From the NCBI GenBank assembly GCA_036405235.1, contig DASWYA010000001.1, positions 248,001 through 312,000 on the forward strand: DNA of 64,000 nt, read 5' to 3'. Made by a program: the position numbers and the translations under genes. Below are positions 16,432 through 24,172 of this stretch, piece by piece (position 1 is the stretch's first letter; each line of letters begins with the position of its first letter). Origin of the DNA: JASLCR01 sp036405235. Its GTDB lineage: Bacteria; Patescibacteriota; Saccharimonadia; Saccharimonadales; Saccharimonadaceae. The notes beneath the pieces were generated by a model. That model was not told the origin of the DNA, ran no database searches, and saw only the letters and a list, made by a program, of their open reading frames with translations.

Positions 16432-17235
16432 CTATTGTAGCATATTTGAAGTTAGTTGAAGTCGCACGTTGCCCCCTGCTTTGATGTGCTCATATGCCCT
16501 TAAGAGGTGTTTAGTTTGTCGAATACTCTGCGCTGTCGGTTGCAAGCTAAGGATGTGGATAGCCTTTTCTATAAGAGTTAGAGCTTCAAGGCGCTGAGCT
16601 TTTAGCTTTGAAATAGTGACCAGTCTTTCGTATGGAGTGCCTTGTATTAGGGCTTTTGCTTGCGCCATCAGACTGGCGGTTGCCTGAAAGTACTCTTCGT
16701 CGTGTGCAAGACGAAGTAATTCAGCTGGTAGCCCGCTTGCTGCAAAAAGAAGTTGCTTACGCTTTACATCACTTAAGCTGGGGATAGAGTCAAGTAAAGT
16801 ATTTGTCATAGCCTCTGAAATGGTGGGTACATGTATTGTCTGGACTCGAGAACGAACGGTAGGAAGGAGTGCTTCCGGATGGTGCGAAGTCAAGATAAAG
16901 TGCGACGATGAACTTGGCTCTTCGAGAAGCTTCAAGAAACTATGCTGCGCTGACTGACTCATAAGATCTGCTTCGTCAATGATGACAAGGGTGTCTTTTT
17001 GTGACTTTCCGCGAGTCTGCTCATATAAAGAGCGAATTACATCTACGCCAATTTGCGGTAGAGTACTCGTCTTGGTTAGTAACTCTGGGGCTACGGCAGG
17101 AAGCTGATTGTAGTTTTTTGCTATTTCAAGTGCAATTGTTTTTAGCCCCACTCCAGACGTACCTGTGAGTAGTGTGGCGTGAGAAAGCGGACGTTTCATG
17201 GCATCTTCTACGGACGTGTCTATGTAGAGTCTCAC
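16432..17235 (-). CDS. DNA polymerase III delta'-like clamp-loader subunit
   Basis: A 267-residue AAA+ protein like HolB. It has a Walker-A-like GTSGVGLKT with one residue too many before the Lys, a Walker B LVIIDEADLMS, the sensor-1 stretch HFILTSHHPEALLPTVRSR, and a helical C terminus. In the delta' subunit nucleotide binding is often lost, which fits the altered P loop; the usual SRC arginine finger reads SRV. It would help open the sliding clamp. The GTG start overlaps the rluD-like stop (GTGA). Confidence 0.82.
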   Translation of the reverse strand: MRLYIDTSVEDAMKRPLSHATLLTGTSGVGLKTIALEIAKNYNQLPAVAPELLTKTSTLPQIGVDVIRSLYEQTRGKSQKDTLVIIDEADLMSQSAQHSFLKLLEEPSSSSHFILTSHHPEALLPTVRSRVQTIHVPTISEAMTNTLLDSIPSLSDVKRKQLLFAASGLPAELLRLAHDEEYFQATASLMAQAKALIQGTPYERLVTISKLKAQRLEALTLIEKAIHILSLQPTAQSIRQTKHLLRAYEHIKAGGNVRLQLTSNMLQ

Positions 17236-18056
17236 GCTTCAAGCTCCTGCTCGAACTCTACAGGAAGTGGAGCCGTGAACGTTATGCGTTTGCTGTCAGG
17301 GATGGTAATTTCGAGCTTCCATGCATGTAGAAAGAGTCTCTTTGCTGACTTTCCGTACACTCTGTCGCCGCGGATCGGTGTATTGAGGTATGCCATGTGC
17401 ACACGAAGCTGATGTGTCCGACCAGTGCGAGGCATGAGTTTTATCATTGAACGGTTTCTAGAGGATTTGATAAGCTCGTAAGTTGTCTCTGCTGACTTGC
17501 CATTAGGGTCAACTCTAAAAGTACTCGGTGCTTTCGGGTTACGTCCAATCGGCAAATCAAGTAATGCTTTTGGTTCCTTGGGTTCGCCGTCAACGATAGC
17601 TACATATGTTTTTTTAGCTTTTCTGTCTTGAAACTGCTTTGAAAGAAGCCTGGCTGTTTCTGAGTTTTTGGCACCGATTAGTATGCCAGACGTATCCCTG
17701 TCGAGTCGATGAATGATTCCCGGACGATTAGTCTCGGTATTGTAGCTGGTTTTGGCGCGGAAAAACTCGGCGACTGTAAATTCTTCATTTAACGCGCCTT
17801 TCGCATGTGTTAATACCCCGACGGGTTTATTTATTACGATTACATTTTCATCTTCAAAGATAACGGGCAATGTTTGCCCTGAGAAGTCCGGTGCTTTGAC
17901 TTCAAGAGCGTCCACGCTATCATTCTCGCGAACTTCATGTTTCGGTGAAGTAATTACCTCGCCATTCACTGTCACGTTGCCCTGCTCTATCAACTTCTGC
18001 CATGAGGAACGAGAGTGTTCTGGCCAAGCCTGTGCACAATATGCATCAAGACGCAT
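17232..18056 (-). CDS. RluA/RluD-family pseudouridine synthase
   Basis: A 274-residue rRNA pseudouridine synthase with an N-terminal S4 RNA-binding domain (about 1-60, SSWQKLIEQGNVTVNGEV) and a catalytic domain with HRLDRDTSG, where the Asp is the nucleophile, plus MPRTGRTHQLRVHM near the C terminus. S4 plus this core is the RluD type, which modifies helix 69 of 23S rRNA, but related enzymes cannot be excluded. It lies between trpS and the holB-like gene. Confidence 0.9.
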   Translation of the reverse strand: MRLDAYCAQAWPEHSRSSWQKLIEQGNVTVNGEVITSPKHEVRENDSVDALEVKAPDFSGQTLPVIFEDENVIVINKPVGVLTHAKGALNEEFTVAEFFRAKTSYNTETNRPGIIHRLDRDTSGILIGAKNSETARLLSKQFQDRKAKKTYVAIVDGEPKEPKALLDLPIGRNPKAPSTFRVDPNGKSAETTYELIKSSRNRSMIKLMPRTGRTHQLRVHMAYLNTPIRGDRVYGKSAKRLFLHAWKLEITIPDSKRITFTAPLPVEFEQELEA

Positions 18057-18061
18057 GGAGG

Positions 18062-19093
18062 TTACGCTCGTGGACGCAGGCCGACCGCTTGCTGTGCGCT
18101 GAGTAGCGTTTGATTTGCTTGTGTGTTCATTGTAGTCTCAGAAGACGCAAGTTTTTGCATGACAACAACATCATCGACTGCAGAAAGTTTTGCCTGAAAG
18201 TCCACTAGGAAGCTACGTACTTCTTCGGCAACTATCTTTTTGAATTCTCCATACTGAGTCATTCCTACAAACTGTTCTTTGAGTTCTTCGAAATTACCAC
18301 CTCGAAGTAGGCCGAGTATCTGGAGTAGATTGCTAATTCCGGGTTGCCCTACTGGACTGTATCTCACAGTTGCCTGGTCATCTGTAGCAGCTGACATGAT
18401 TTTCTTTGCGGCTACTTCCGGGTCATCTCCAAGAAAGATTACACCTTTGCCCGTGTCATCTGACTTGCTCATTTTCTTGTCGGGATTTTGTAGATCTTTA
18501 ATTCGTAGTCCCTGATCTTTTCCAAAGAATTCGTGCTGCTTTATTACCGGCTCGGGTACTACAAATAGCTCACCGAAGCGGCTATTCATACGTTCGGCTA
18601 TATCGCGAGTATACTCAAGATGCTGCGTCTGATCATCACCAACTGGTACGTACGACGCACCGTAGAGTAGGATATCGGCAGCCATGAGCACCGGATAGTT
18701 GAACAGCCCAACGCTTACATCGTCTTTGCCTGCAGACTTATCTTTAAATTGTGTCATGCGGCTCATTTGACCAAAGCCAGTGAAGCAATCCAAAATCCAA
18801 GTTAGTTCACTATGTGCCGGTACATAACTCTGGCGATAGATATGGATATTGTCATTATCAAGAGGCAGGCCTGCGGCTGCAAATAATCTTGCTGCTTGCA
18901 GGATTTGTTCTTGTAGTTTGCCGTGATCGATAGGTGTAGTAAAGCTATGTAAATCTGGAATGAAAAGATTTACTTGAAACTCATCTGCGCGAGTTTTAGC
19001 CATGTCGATTATAGGCAAGATAGCGCCAAAATAATTGCCAATATGAAGATCGTTATTAGCGCGAATACCGGTGAGGATGATTGGTTTGGTCAT
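18062..19093 (-). CDS. trpS: Tryptophanyl-tRNA synthetase
   Basis: Class I synthetase of 343 residues. HIGN in NNDLHIGNYFG (about 13-23) is the HIGH motif and KKMSKSDDTG (about 200) is the KMSKS loop; LTWILDCFTGFGQMSRM is typical of bacterial TrpRS. It charges the tRNA-Trp found at 7457-7531. A TATAAT box lies exactly 7 nt before the ATG, so it can be made from a leaderless mRNA. Confidence 0.96.
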   Translation of the reverse strand: MTKPIILTGIRANNDLHIGNYFGAILPIIDMAKTRADEFQVNLFIPDLHSFTTPIDHGKLQEQILQAARLFAAAGLPLDNDNIHIYRQSYVPAHSELTWILDCFTGFGQMSRMTQFKDKSAGKDDVSVGLFNYPVLMAADILLYGASYVPVGDDQTQHLEYTRDIAERMNSRFGELFVVPEPVIKQHEFFGKDQGLRIKDLQNPDKKMSKSDDTGKGVIFLGDDPEVAAKKIMSAATDDQATVRYSPVGQPGISNLLQILGLLRGGNFEELKEQFVGMTQYGEFKKIVAEEVRSFLVDFQAKLSAVDDVVVMQKLASSETTMNTQANQTLLSAQQAVGLRPRA

Positions 19094-19100
19094 TAGGCTT

Positions 19101-19106
19101 ATTATA
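19101..19106 (-). promoter_or_regulatory. -10 box for leaderless trpS
   Basis: TATAAT at 19101-19106 with 7 nt to the ATG at 19093. It overlaps the stop of the preceding gene. The -35 is weak. Confidence 0.6.
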
Positions 19107-19428
19107 CCTTGTTTTTAACTTTATTTGCATTGTATTCGTATGCAGAACTACCGGTAATACTGAAGCGAAACCGAGCTGAGCATAGAGGGTCGGGACAAGC
19201 GATATCTTGTTCGAATTGCATCCAGTCGTTTGGATCATGTACTCGCTGTTTCGCAGCGATATAGGGCATGAGTGTCGCAAGGACATAGTGGGAGAATTGT
19301 GTGGTGTCTTTGTTGAACATCAACATCTCTCCTTTGCATACAAAACCCTCGCCAACCTCGTGGTTACAGTTAAATGTGTTCGGGTTACCTATTGTTGTAA
19401 CTGAAATATCATTCAGTAAGTACTTCAT
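19102..19428 (-). CDS. TIGR04076-like protein
   Basis: A 108-residue protein whose layout follows TIGR04076: CNHEVGEGFVCKGE, then YVLATLMPYIAAK, and CPDPLCSARFRFSI near the end. Family function is unknown; conserved Cys residues suggest metal or redox chemistry. Its ATG overlaps the stop of the aldo/keto reductase gene (ATGA), and the AAATAAGGAG ribosome-binding site lies inside that gene's last codons, so the two are translated together. Confidence 0.7.
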   Translation of the reverse strand: MKYLLNDISVTTIGNPNTFNCNHEVGEGFVCKGEMLMFNKDTTQFSHYVLATLMPYIAAKQRVHDPNDWMQFEQDIACPDPLCSARFRFSITGSSAYEYNANKVKNKV

Positions 19429-20465
19429 GATGACTCCTTATTTAAGTTATATTTCATTATTTTGGCATGCCTGTCGGTATTTCTTTCAAGCTCATAGACA
19501 TCTCCTTTGAGTGCCGTTATCTTAACTAAGTCGTCAATCCTCGTTAAGTGTTCTGGTCGAATTTTTAGGTGAGATACTTTCCGAAGAGAATCGATGTGGC
19601 TTGAATCTCGTGCACCTACCACGATAGCAGCGACATGTGGTTTATGAAGGACGTATGCCATGGCAATCTCACTAATTGACGCGTCGTAGATAGTCCCTAT
19701 TTGCTTTAGCTGATTGAGGATGCCTTGAAACGCATCCCATTTCCCTATGTCACTTATGATCAACCCGTACTTTGTATGTGAGCGGTTGTTGATATCAGGT
19801 ACTTTCGAACCAAGATACTTGTCACTCAGTAAGCCTCCGGCGATAGTTCCATAGCATACCAATTTCATGCCTGTTGCTTTACAAAACTGTGTCATAGTTT
19901 TTTCAGGCCTCCTATCAAGTACGGAGTACTGAACCTGGTTTGTTAGCGAACGAACGCCGGCATCGTAAAATTCTTGCGTACGCTTTGTGTCGAAGTTGGT
20001 AAGTCCAATGTGCTTGATGTACCCCTGCTCCTGCAGCTTGCGTAAAGTAGTTGCGGTTTGTACATATCGTTCTTCGGTATAATCCCACCAGTGGAATTGG
20101 ACTAAATCTAATCGTTGAATGCCGAGCCGTTTTATGGATCTATGAATTGTCTCCTCCACCTGTTTGGAAGTAAGATTTCGTAGACTCTCCCTATCTGGAA
20201 CATATTTCGTATGAACCTGAACCTTGTCTGCGGCGGCTTGACCGCGCTGTCGTCGGAGACGATGGATAAAATCACCTATCAGCTCCTCTACTCCTGCGTA
20301 GATATCAGCACAATCAAATGTTGTCATCCCTGCGTCGTAAAAAGCAAACATATCATCAATTGCCTTCTCGCGATCAACTGCACCATGACCGCCGGCAAGT
20401 TGCCAGCTTCCTTTGAGGATCACCGGTGTCGTATAGTTATTGTTGAGTTTTGTAATCGTTATCAT
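19425..20465 (-). CDS. Aldo/keto reductase
   Basis: A 346-residue NADPH-dependent oxidoreductase of the AKR fold. DAGMTTFDCADIYAG holds the catalytic Asp and Tyr, VHTKYVP the Lys and LVQFHWWD the His; GLTNFD and the C-terminal AAIVVGARDSSHIDSLR complete the cofactor site. The frame runs upstream to 20660, but the added 65 residues are repeat and terminator sequence; the ATG at 20465 (MITITKLNN) matches the normal AKR beginning and follows an AGGA. The substrate is unknown. Confidence 0.9.
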   Translation of the reverse strand: MITITKLNNNYTTPVILKGSWQLAGGHGAVDREKAIDDMFAFYDAGMTTFDCADIYAGVEELIGDFIHRLRRQRGQAAADKVQVHTKYVPDRESLRNLTSKQVEETIHRSIKRLGIQRLDLVQFHWWDYTEERYVQTATTLRKLQEQGYIKHIGLTNFDTKRTQEFYDAGVRSLTNQVQYSVLDRRPEKTMTQFCKATGMKLVCYGTIAGGLLSDKYLGSKVPDINNRSHTKYGLIISDIGKWDAFQGILNQLKQIGTIYDASISEIAMAYVLHKPHVAAIVVGARDSSHIDSLRKVSHLKIRPEHLTRIDDLVKITALKGDVYELERNTDRHAKIMKYNLNKESS

Positions 20466-20567
20466 AATCCTAGTCCTGGTCGCATTCTTTACGGTTCTAT
20501 TATTTTTTGTTCGCATTTGCTCAATTATTTGCCTAGTCGTATTTATTGCACCCTTTCCTTCGATATT

Positions 20568-20590
20568 AAAAAGTCCGTCTAACCCGACGG
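20568..20590 (-). terminator. Terminator after second mini-ORF copy
   Basis: CCGTC-GGGTTA-GACGG hairpin followed by ACTTTTT on the minus strand, 24 nt after the mini-ORF end. It lies upstream of the aldo/keto reductase, so that gene needs read-through or its own promoter. Confidence 0.6.
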
Positions 20591-20613
20591 CTGATCGATG
20601 GATTATAGATATA

Positions 20614-20686
20614 CTAGAATACACGGAACAAACCGCCAGGGGGGTCTGTCTGTATACCAATAGTTTGATTGATGTAGTAGTTGCAT
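20614..20686 (-). repeat. Mini-ORF repeat, copy 2 (frame broken in a C6 run)
   Basis: A 73-nt unit starting ATGCAACTACTA right after the 54-residue gene. It shares the 17-mer GGCGGTTTGTTCCGTGT and the TATTGGT stretch with copy 1. If one C of the run CCCCCC is removed it reads MQLLHQSNYWYTDRPPGGLFRVF and stops; as written the frame shifts there. Whether this is a real frameshift, a pseudogene or an RNA element is open. Confidence 0.5.
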
Positions 20687-20689
20687 GTT

Positions 20690-20854
20690 TTACGCCTCTT
20701 CTGTCAGCTCGATGAGAAGAAGCCCTTTCGCGCTCATTTCGCGAGCAATCTCAACGCGATCTCTCGAATCCTCTGCTGTTTCGATATTATTGAGGCGTAG
20801 TATGTCTCTTGCTCTCTTATCGTCTTGTATTCTTTGTATGGTTTCTGGTGTCAT
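20690..20854 (-). CDS. Small protein of 54 residues, unknown
   Basis: Hand-translated: MTPETIQRIQDDKRARDI, then LRLNNIETAEDSRDR and a C terminus ending LLLIELTEEA. It is highly charged and helical, with no cysteine. The Shine-Dalgarno is excellent (AAGGAG, 7 nt from the ATG), which is the main support, together with codon use typical of the window. It lies between the two copies of the mini-ORF repeat. I do not recognise it. Confidence 0.65.
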   Translation of the reverse strand: MTPETIQRIQDDKRARDILRLNNIETAEDSRDRVEIAREMSAKGLLLIELTEEA

Positions 20855-20882
20855 GTCTACTCCTTATTTAAGTATGTGAATT

Positions 20883-20907
20883 AAAAATCCCGCCACCTGG
20901 CGGGATT
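20883..20907 (-). terminator. Terminator after first mini-ORF copy
   Basis: Strong hairpin AATCCCGCCA-GG-TGGCGGGATT followed by TTTTTAA on the minus strand. Confidence 0.8.
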
Positions 20908-20928
20908 ATCAGTTCTTTTTATATGTGT

Positions 20929-21003
20929 CTACAAAACACGGAACAAACCGCCAGATTTCTCCACGGTAAACCAATATGTTCCTTGTGCTTGCATGTGTAC
21001 CAT
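20929..21003 (-). CDS. Mini-ORF copy 1, 24 residues, with its own promoter and terminator
   Basis: ATGGTACACATG opens a 24-codon frame MVHMQAQGTYWFTVEKSG, then GLFRVL and TAG. A perfect -35 TTGACA (21033-21038) with a 17-nt spacer and a poor -10 TACTCT (21010-21015) places the start of transcription on or near the ATG, and a strong terminator follows at 20883-20907. The product would be a transcript of about 120 nt, coding for a micropeptide or acting as an RNA. The homologous copy 2 keeps YW(F/Y)T and GGLFRV. Confidence 0.4.
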   Translation of the reverse strand: MVHMQAQGTYWFTVEKSGGLFRVL

Positions 21004-21034
21004 GACATGAGAGTATCAGGTCTCAAGACGTCTG

Positions 21035-21841
21035 TCAAATGCGCGTCACGCTATTTATAACGCTCACGACGGCTGGAATGAAAGCGGCTTTAACCTCATG
21101 TCCTGCCGCAATCGTTTTTACTGAGATATTTGTATGCGACTTCTTGAGTTTGAGAATATTACTGCCTATCACCACGGGGTCAAATGCGCCAACAATAATA
21201 TCAATCGGGAGCTTCAGTCTCGGGATATCTTGAATTGATGTTTGGTTTAGAATTGCTTCACGCAGAGTGGTTAGGTACGAGGGGAGATTTTCTTGAGTAA
21301 CAGAGAATGACTTATTTACAAGCTGGTATTTCGTAGCAAAGGCTGCAATCTGTGCGAATTGATCAGGATACTTCTCTGCTTGCTTGTAAAGGCGTCGTAG
21401 AATTGCGTCTGTATTACGGGGGAGTTTTGTTCCGCTGTCGGGTAGGTAAAGTGGCGGCGCGCATAGAATCAATCGACTGACAAGTAGAGGGTATCGCTTC
21501 GCTATTTCGATAGCGACAAGTGAGCCAAGAGAATGTCCTACGATGATGAGCTTGGTAGATAAGCCAAGGGTGAAATAAGTCGCGAGTACTGAATTGGCCT
21601 GTGCCTTAGCATCATAACGTGCCCAATGAGGTTTTGGAGACTCGCCAAATCCCAGTAAATCAATAGTTACTACTTGGACATCATCCGGCAATCTCTTGAT
21701 TACCTCATCCCACGCTGATCCGTTATTGCCGATGCCATGAATGAAGAGAATGGTCGCCTTTGCGCGCTTTACTTTACGATATTCCCTTACATGCAAAGTA
21801 TATGGGATACGTAACCATTTGTGAATAAGTCTATCAAGCAT
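21035..21841 (-). CDS. Alpha/beta hydrolase
   Basis: A 268-residue alpha/beta-hydrolase-fold enzyme. The oxyanion region LFIHGIGNNGSAWDEV (about 32-47), the nucleophile elbow IVGHSLGS with the Ser, the Asp in VGAFDPV and the His in AAGHEV make the complete triad. No signal peptide. The substrate (ester, haloacid or another) cannot be told. A TACGAT box lies 7 nt before the ATG, a possible leaderless start. Confidence 0.9.
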   Translation of the reverse strand: MLDRLIHKWLRIPYTLHVREYRKVKRAKATILFIHGIGNNGSAWDEVIKRLPDDVQVVTIDLLGFGESPKPHWARYDAKAQANSVLATYFTLGLSTKLIIVGHSLGSLVAIEIAKRYPLLVSRLILCAPPLYLPDSGTKLPRNTDAILRRLYKQAEKYPDQFAQIAAFATKYQLVNKSFSVTQENLPSYLTTLREAILNQTSIQDIPRLKLPIDIIVGAFDPVVIGSNILKLKKSHTNISVKTIAAGHEVKAAFIPAVVSVINSVTRI

Positions 21842-21887
21842 CTCTATTATCGTACAAAGAATACTAAGTCAGGTAAAGTCGGTGATG

Positions 21888-22775
21888 TTAGATCGTCTCA
21901 AATGCGTCATCGCCTGGCAACGGATAGTGCTCCCTGGCATGCTTGATCATTTTTGATCTTTCATTATCGTCTGGTTCGGACTGAATCGCCATGCGCAGTC
22001 GATTTCTATTTGTCTTGTTGAATAATATTTGCGCGGCCATTGGACTATCGGGTATATTCACGATGCCCATTTGTTTTAGCTTTTCCTTGATGTCGCTATC
22101 GTGTGAAACATTTGGCGTGACTTCATTTAGCGCATCTCGCATATCTCTTACCAACTTATGGAGATACGGGTTCTGTAGCAATGAACCAACCGTTGCATCT
22201 GTCCAAGTTGCTGTTCTGGCGGAAAGAGCATTTGCAAGCTCTTTACCTGATGGTGTAAGGAGGCCGTCGGCTAGGTATTGCTGTAGAGGTAGATGCACCA
22301 TCTCGCATAATAGGGCGAGAGGTGCCTGCGACATGGCCATTATTTCATCGTGCTTACATGCCGGCATGACTACTGGATTCATACCAATTTCAGCAACGTG
22401 CTTAATAACTTCATCCTCGTTCGCTGTTCGCTCAGCCACAACAACCTTATCTTCTTCATTCATCAGCATATGCACAACAGATGCGTTGCCTGCAAAGTAC
22501 GCATCGTTTGCTGCGTTACTGGTGTGCATTACACTGTCATGCAATATTGCTATTCCGTTCGCATCTTGGCAGAACTTGCCATATTCGGGTAAAGCTGTAG
22601 CTGGAATTGTCAAATGAATAACGGTGGCGCTTGCCTTAATCTCTCTGAGGGCTCGATTGGATTTCTCGACATTGGTGTCATGTGGCAGAACATTAAAATT
22701 AGCGTCTTCAAGTCTGCGCACAAGTTGAGAGCCAAGGTCACCGTTAGCGCCTATAACACCGATCACTTCATTCAT
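21888..22775 (-). CDS. Prephenate-dehydrogenase-like NAD(P)-binding protein
   Basis: A 295-residue protein with an N-terminal Rossmann fold (GVIGANGDLGSQLVRRL, then HLTIPATALPEY) and a helical C-terminal part with HDEIMAMSQAPLALL, which resembles the His-containing helix of TyrA (HDxxMAxxQ). Prephenate dehydrogenase activity would be surprising in a genome of this type, and no aromatic pathway gene is near. It could be a related 3-hydroxyacid-type dehydrogenase. TATAAT and TAAAAT boxes lie just upstream. Confidence 0.7.
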   Translation of the reverse strand: MNEVIGVIGANGDLGSQLVRRLEDANFNVLPHDTNVEKSNRALREIKASATVIHLTIPATALPEYGKFCQDANGIAILHDSVMHTSNAANDAYFAGNASVVHMLMNEEDKVVVAERTANEDEVIKHVAEIGMNPVVMPACKHDEIMAMSQAPLALLCEMVHLPLQQYLADGLLTPSGKELANALSARTATWTDATVGSLLQNPYLHKLVRDMRDALNEVTPNVSHDSDIKEKLKQMGIVNIPDSPMAAQILFNKTNRNRLRMAIQSEPDDNERSKMIKHAREHYPLPGDDAFETI

Positions 22776-22853
22776 TGATGTTATTTTAACATATTATAAG
22801 ATACTTATCAAGATAGCGAAAGTGATATAACGATATAAAAGTGCGATACTAAA

Positions 22854-22887
22854 ATTAAATAACCACTCTTTCAAGTGGTTATTTAAT
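22854..22887 (-). terminator. Terminator of the alpha-type ribosomal operon
   Basis: A 14-bp perfect stem ATTAAATAACCACT / AGTGGTTATTTAAT with a 6-nt loop, 16 nt after the rpsI stop. Confidence 0.8.
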
Positions 22888-22903
22888 ACGTGTAGCAGAC
22901 GTA

Positions 22904-23302
22904 TTAACGCTTTGAGTACTGCTCACGCTTACGTGCTGAGCGAAGGCCGTATTTTTTACGCTCTTTCTCTCGCGGATCGCGCTTGAGGAAATCTGCTTTC
23001 TTAAGCGTTGGACGAAGATCGGCGTGCTCTACGGTAAGTGCTTTTGCAATCGCTAGCTTGATAGCGTCGACTTGACCGCTGATACCACCGCCACTTACGA
23101 GAATTGAAACATCAAATTCTTTTTGCTTATTTACAAGCGCAAGTGGATCTGTGATCTCTGCGAGTAGAGTCGTGTTGCCGTCAAAATACTCAGCAGCAGG
23201 TTTGTCGTTGATTGTGACGTTACCTTTGCCTTTGTAGAGTCGAGCGCGTGCGGTAGCGGCTTTTCGGCGACCAAGGCCGTATGCGTACTTAGTGTCAGCC
23301 AT
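22904..23302 (-). CDS. rpsI: Ribosomal protein S9
   Basis: A 132-residue S9 of the small subunit. YAYGLGRRKAATARARLYKG opens the fold and the C-terminal tail SARKREQYSKR reaches the P-site tRNA. Last gene of the infA-to-rpsI cluster, 1 nt after rplM. Confidence 0.97.
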   Translation of the reverse strand: MADTKYAYGLGRRKAATARARLYKGKGNVTINDKPAAEYFDGNTTLLAEITDPLALVNKQKEFDVSILVSGGGISGQVDAIKLAIAKALTVEHADLRPTLKKADFLKRDPREKERKKYGLRSARKREQYSKR

Positions 23303-23303
23303 A

Positions 23304-23735
23304 TTACTTTACCTCAACTTTCTCTGGTGTCTGAGCTGTGTGGGCATGCTCACTACCGACAAAGACCTTGAGACGCTTCATACGCTCGTCGGATAGCTTG
23401 TTCTTAGGTAGCATGCCTTTTACAGAATTTTCGATAATTCGTTCTGGGAACTTCTCACGAACTTCCTCAAGACGAGCATCTCTAATACCGCCAGGGAAAC
23501 CACTGTGTCGGTAATAAATCTTCTGTAGCTCTTTGTCACCAGTTACAACCGCTTCTTTTGCATTGATGACTACAACGTAGTCGCCGCCATCTATGTGCGG
23601 AGTGTAGGTTGGTTTGTATTTACCGATGAGGTACTTTGCGATTTCTGTCGAAAGACGTCCGAGTGGGGCATCTTTTGCATCAATAAGTATCCAACGGCGA
23701 GATACATCAGCGGGTTTTTGACTAAAAGTTTTCAT
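23304..23735 (-). CDS. rplM: Ribosomal protein L13
   Basis: A 143-residue L13, an early assembly protein of the large subunit. RRWILIDAKDAPLGRLSTEI and GMLPKNKLSDERMKRLKVF are diagnostic. The ATG overlaps the rplQ stop by 1 nt, and rpsI follows, the usual L13-S9 pair. Confidence 0.97.
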   Translation of the reverse strand: MKTFSQKPADVSRRWILIDAKDAPLGRLSTEIAKYLIGKYKPTYTPHIDGGDYVVVINAKEAVVTGDKELQKIYYRHSGFPGGIRDARLEEVREKFPERIIENSVKGMLPKNKLSDERMKRLKVFVGSEHAHTAQTPEKVEVK

Positions 23736-24172
23736 TATTTAGCCTCCACTTTAGGTTTTTTAGTAGCTGCCGGCTTCTTTGCGGGTTTTTCAGCAGGCTT
23801 ATCGGTATCTTTTAGCTCATCTACGAAACTAATAGTTGCCATTTGTGCAGCGTCACCTACTCGGATACGAGTACGTTCTACGCGAACATGACCCGAGGTG
23901 CGGTTTTTAAGCTGAGGTGCAATACCGTCGACGAGCTTAAAGGCTGCAGCTTGTGTACTGAGACCTGCAATCACCATGCGACGACTTGCAAGATCACCCT
24001 TCTTTGCCTTTGTGATCAGTTTTTCAATGTAACGAACGAGTTCCTTCGCTTTCGGCAGCGTCGTCTCGATAGACTGGTGCTCTACTAGACTCGTCGCGAG
24101 ACCTTTTAGTAGCGCACGGCGCTGATCGCGTTCGCGACCGAACTTTCGTCCTTTATATCCGTGTCTATGCAT
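23735..24172 (-). CDS. rplQ: Ribosomal protein L17
   Basis: A 145-residue L17, which lies near the polypeptide exit. The body (GRKFGRERDQRRALLKGLAT and ETTLPKAKELVRYIEKLITK) is normal; the C-terminal 25 residues are a Lys/Pro/Ala tail that many bacteria lack. It abuts rpoA, as in the classical alpha operon. Confidence 0.97.
   Translation of the reverse strand: MHRHGYKGRKFGRERDQRRALLKGLATSLVEHQSIETTLPKAKELVRYIEKLITKAKKGDLASRRMVIAGLSTQAAAFKLVDGIAPQLKNRTSGHVRVERTRIRVGDAAQMATISFVDELKDTDKPAEKPAKKPAATKKPKVEAK

Noticed and set aside
20466..20660. N-terminal extension of the aldo/keto reductase
   Set aside because: The extra 65 codons cross a terminator hairpin and have no AKR similarity; the family start is at 20465.
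21991..22617. 208-residue plus-strand open frame
   Set aside because: Fully antisense to the prephenate-dehydrogenase-like gene, Cys- and Ser-rich without domain pattern, no ribosome-binding site.
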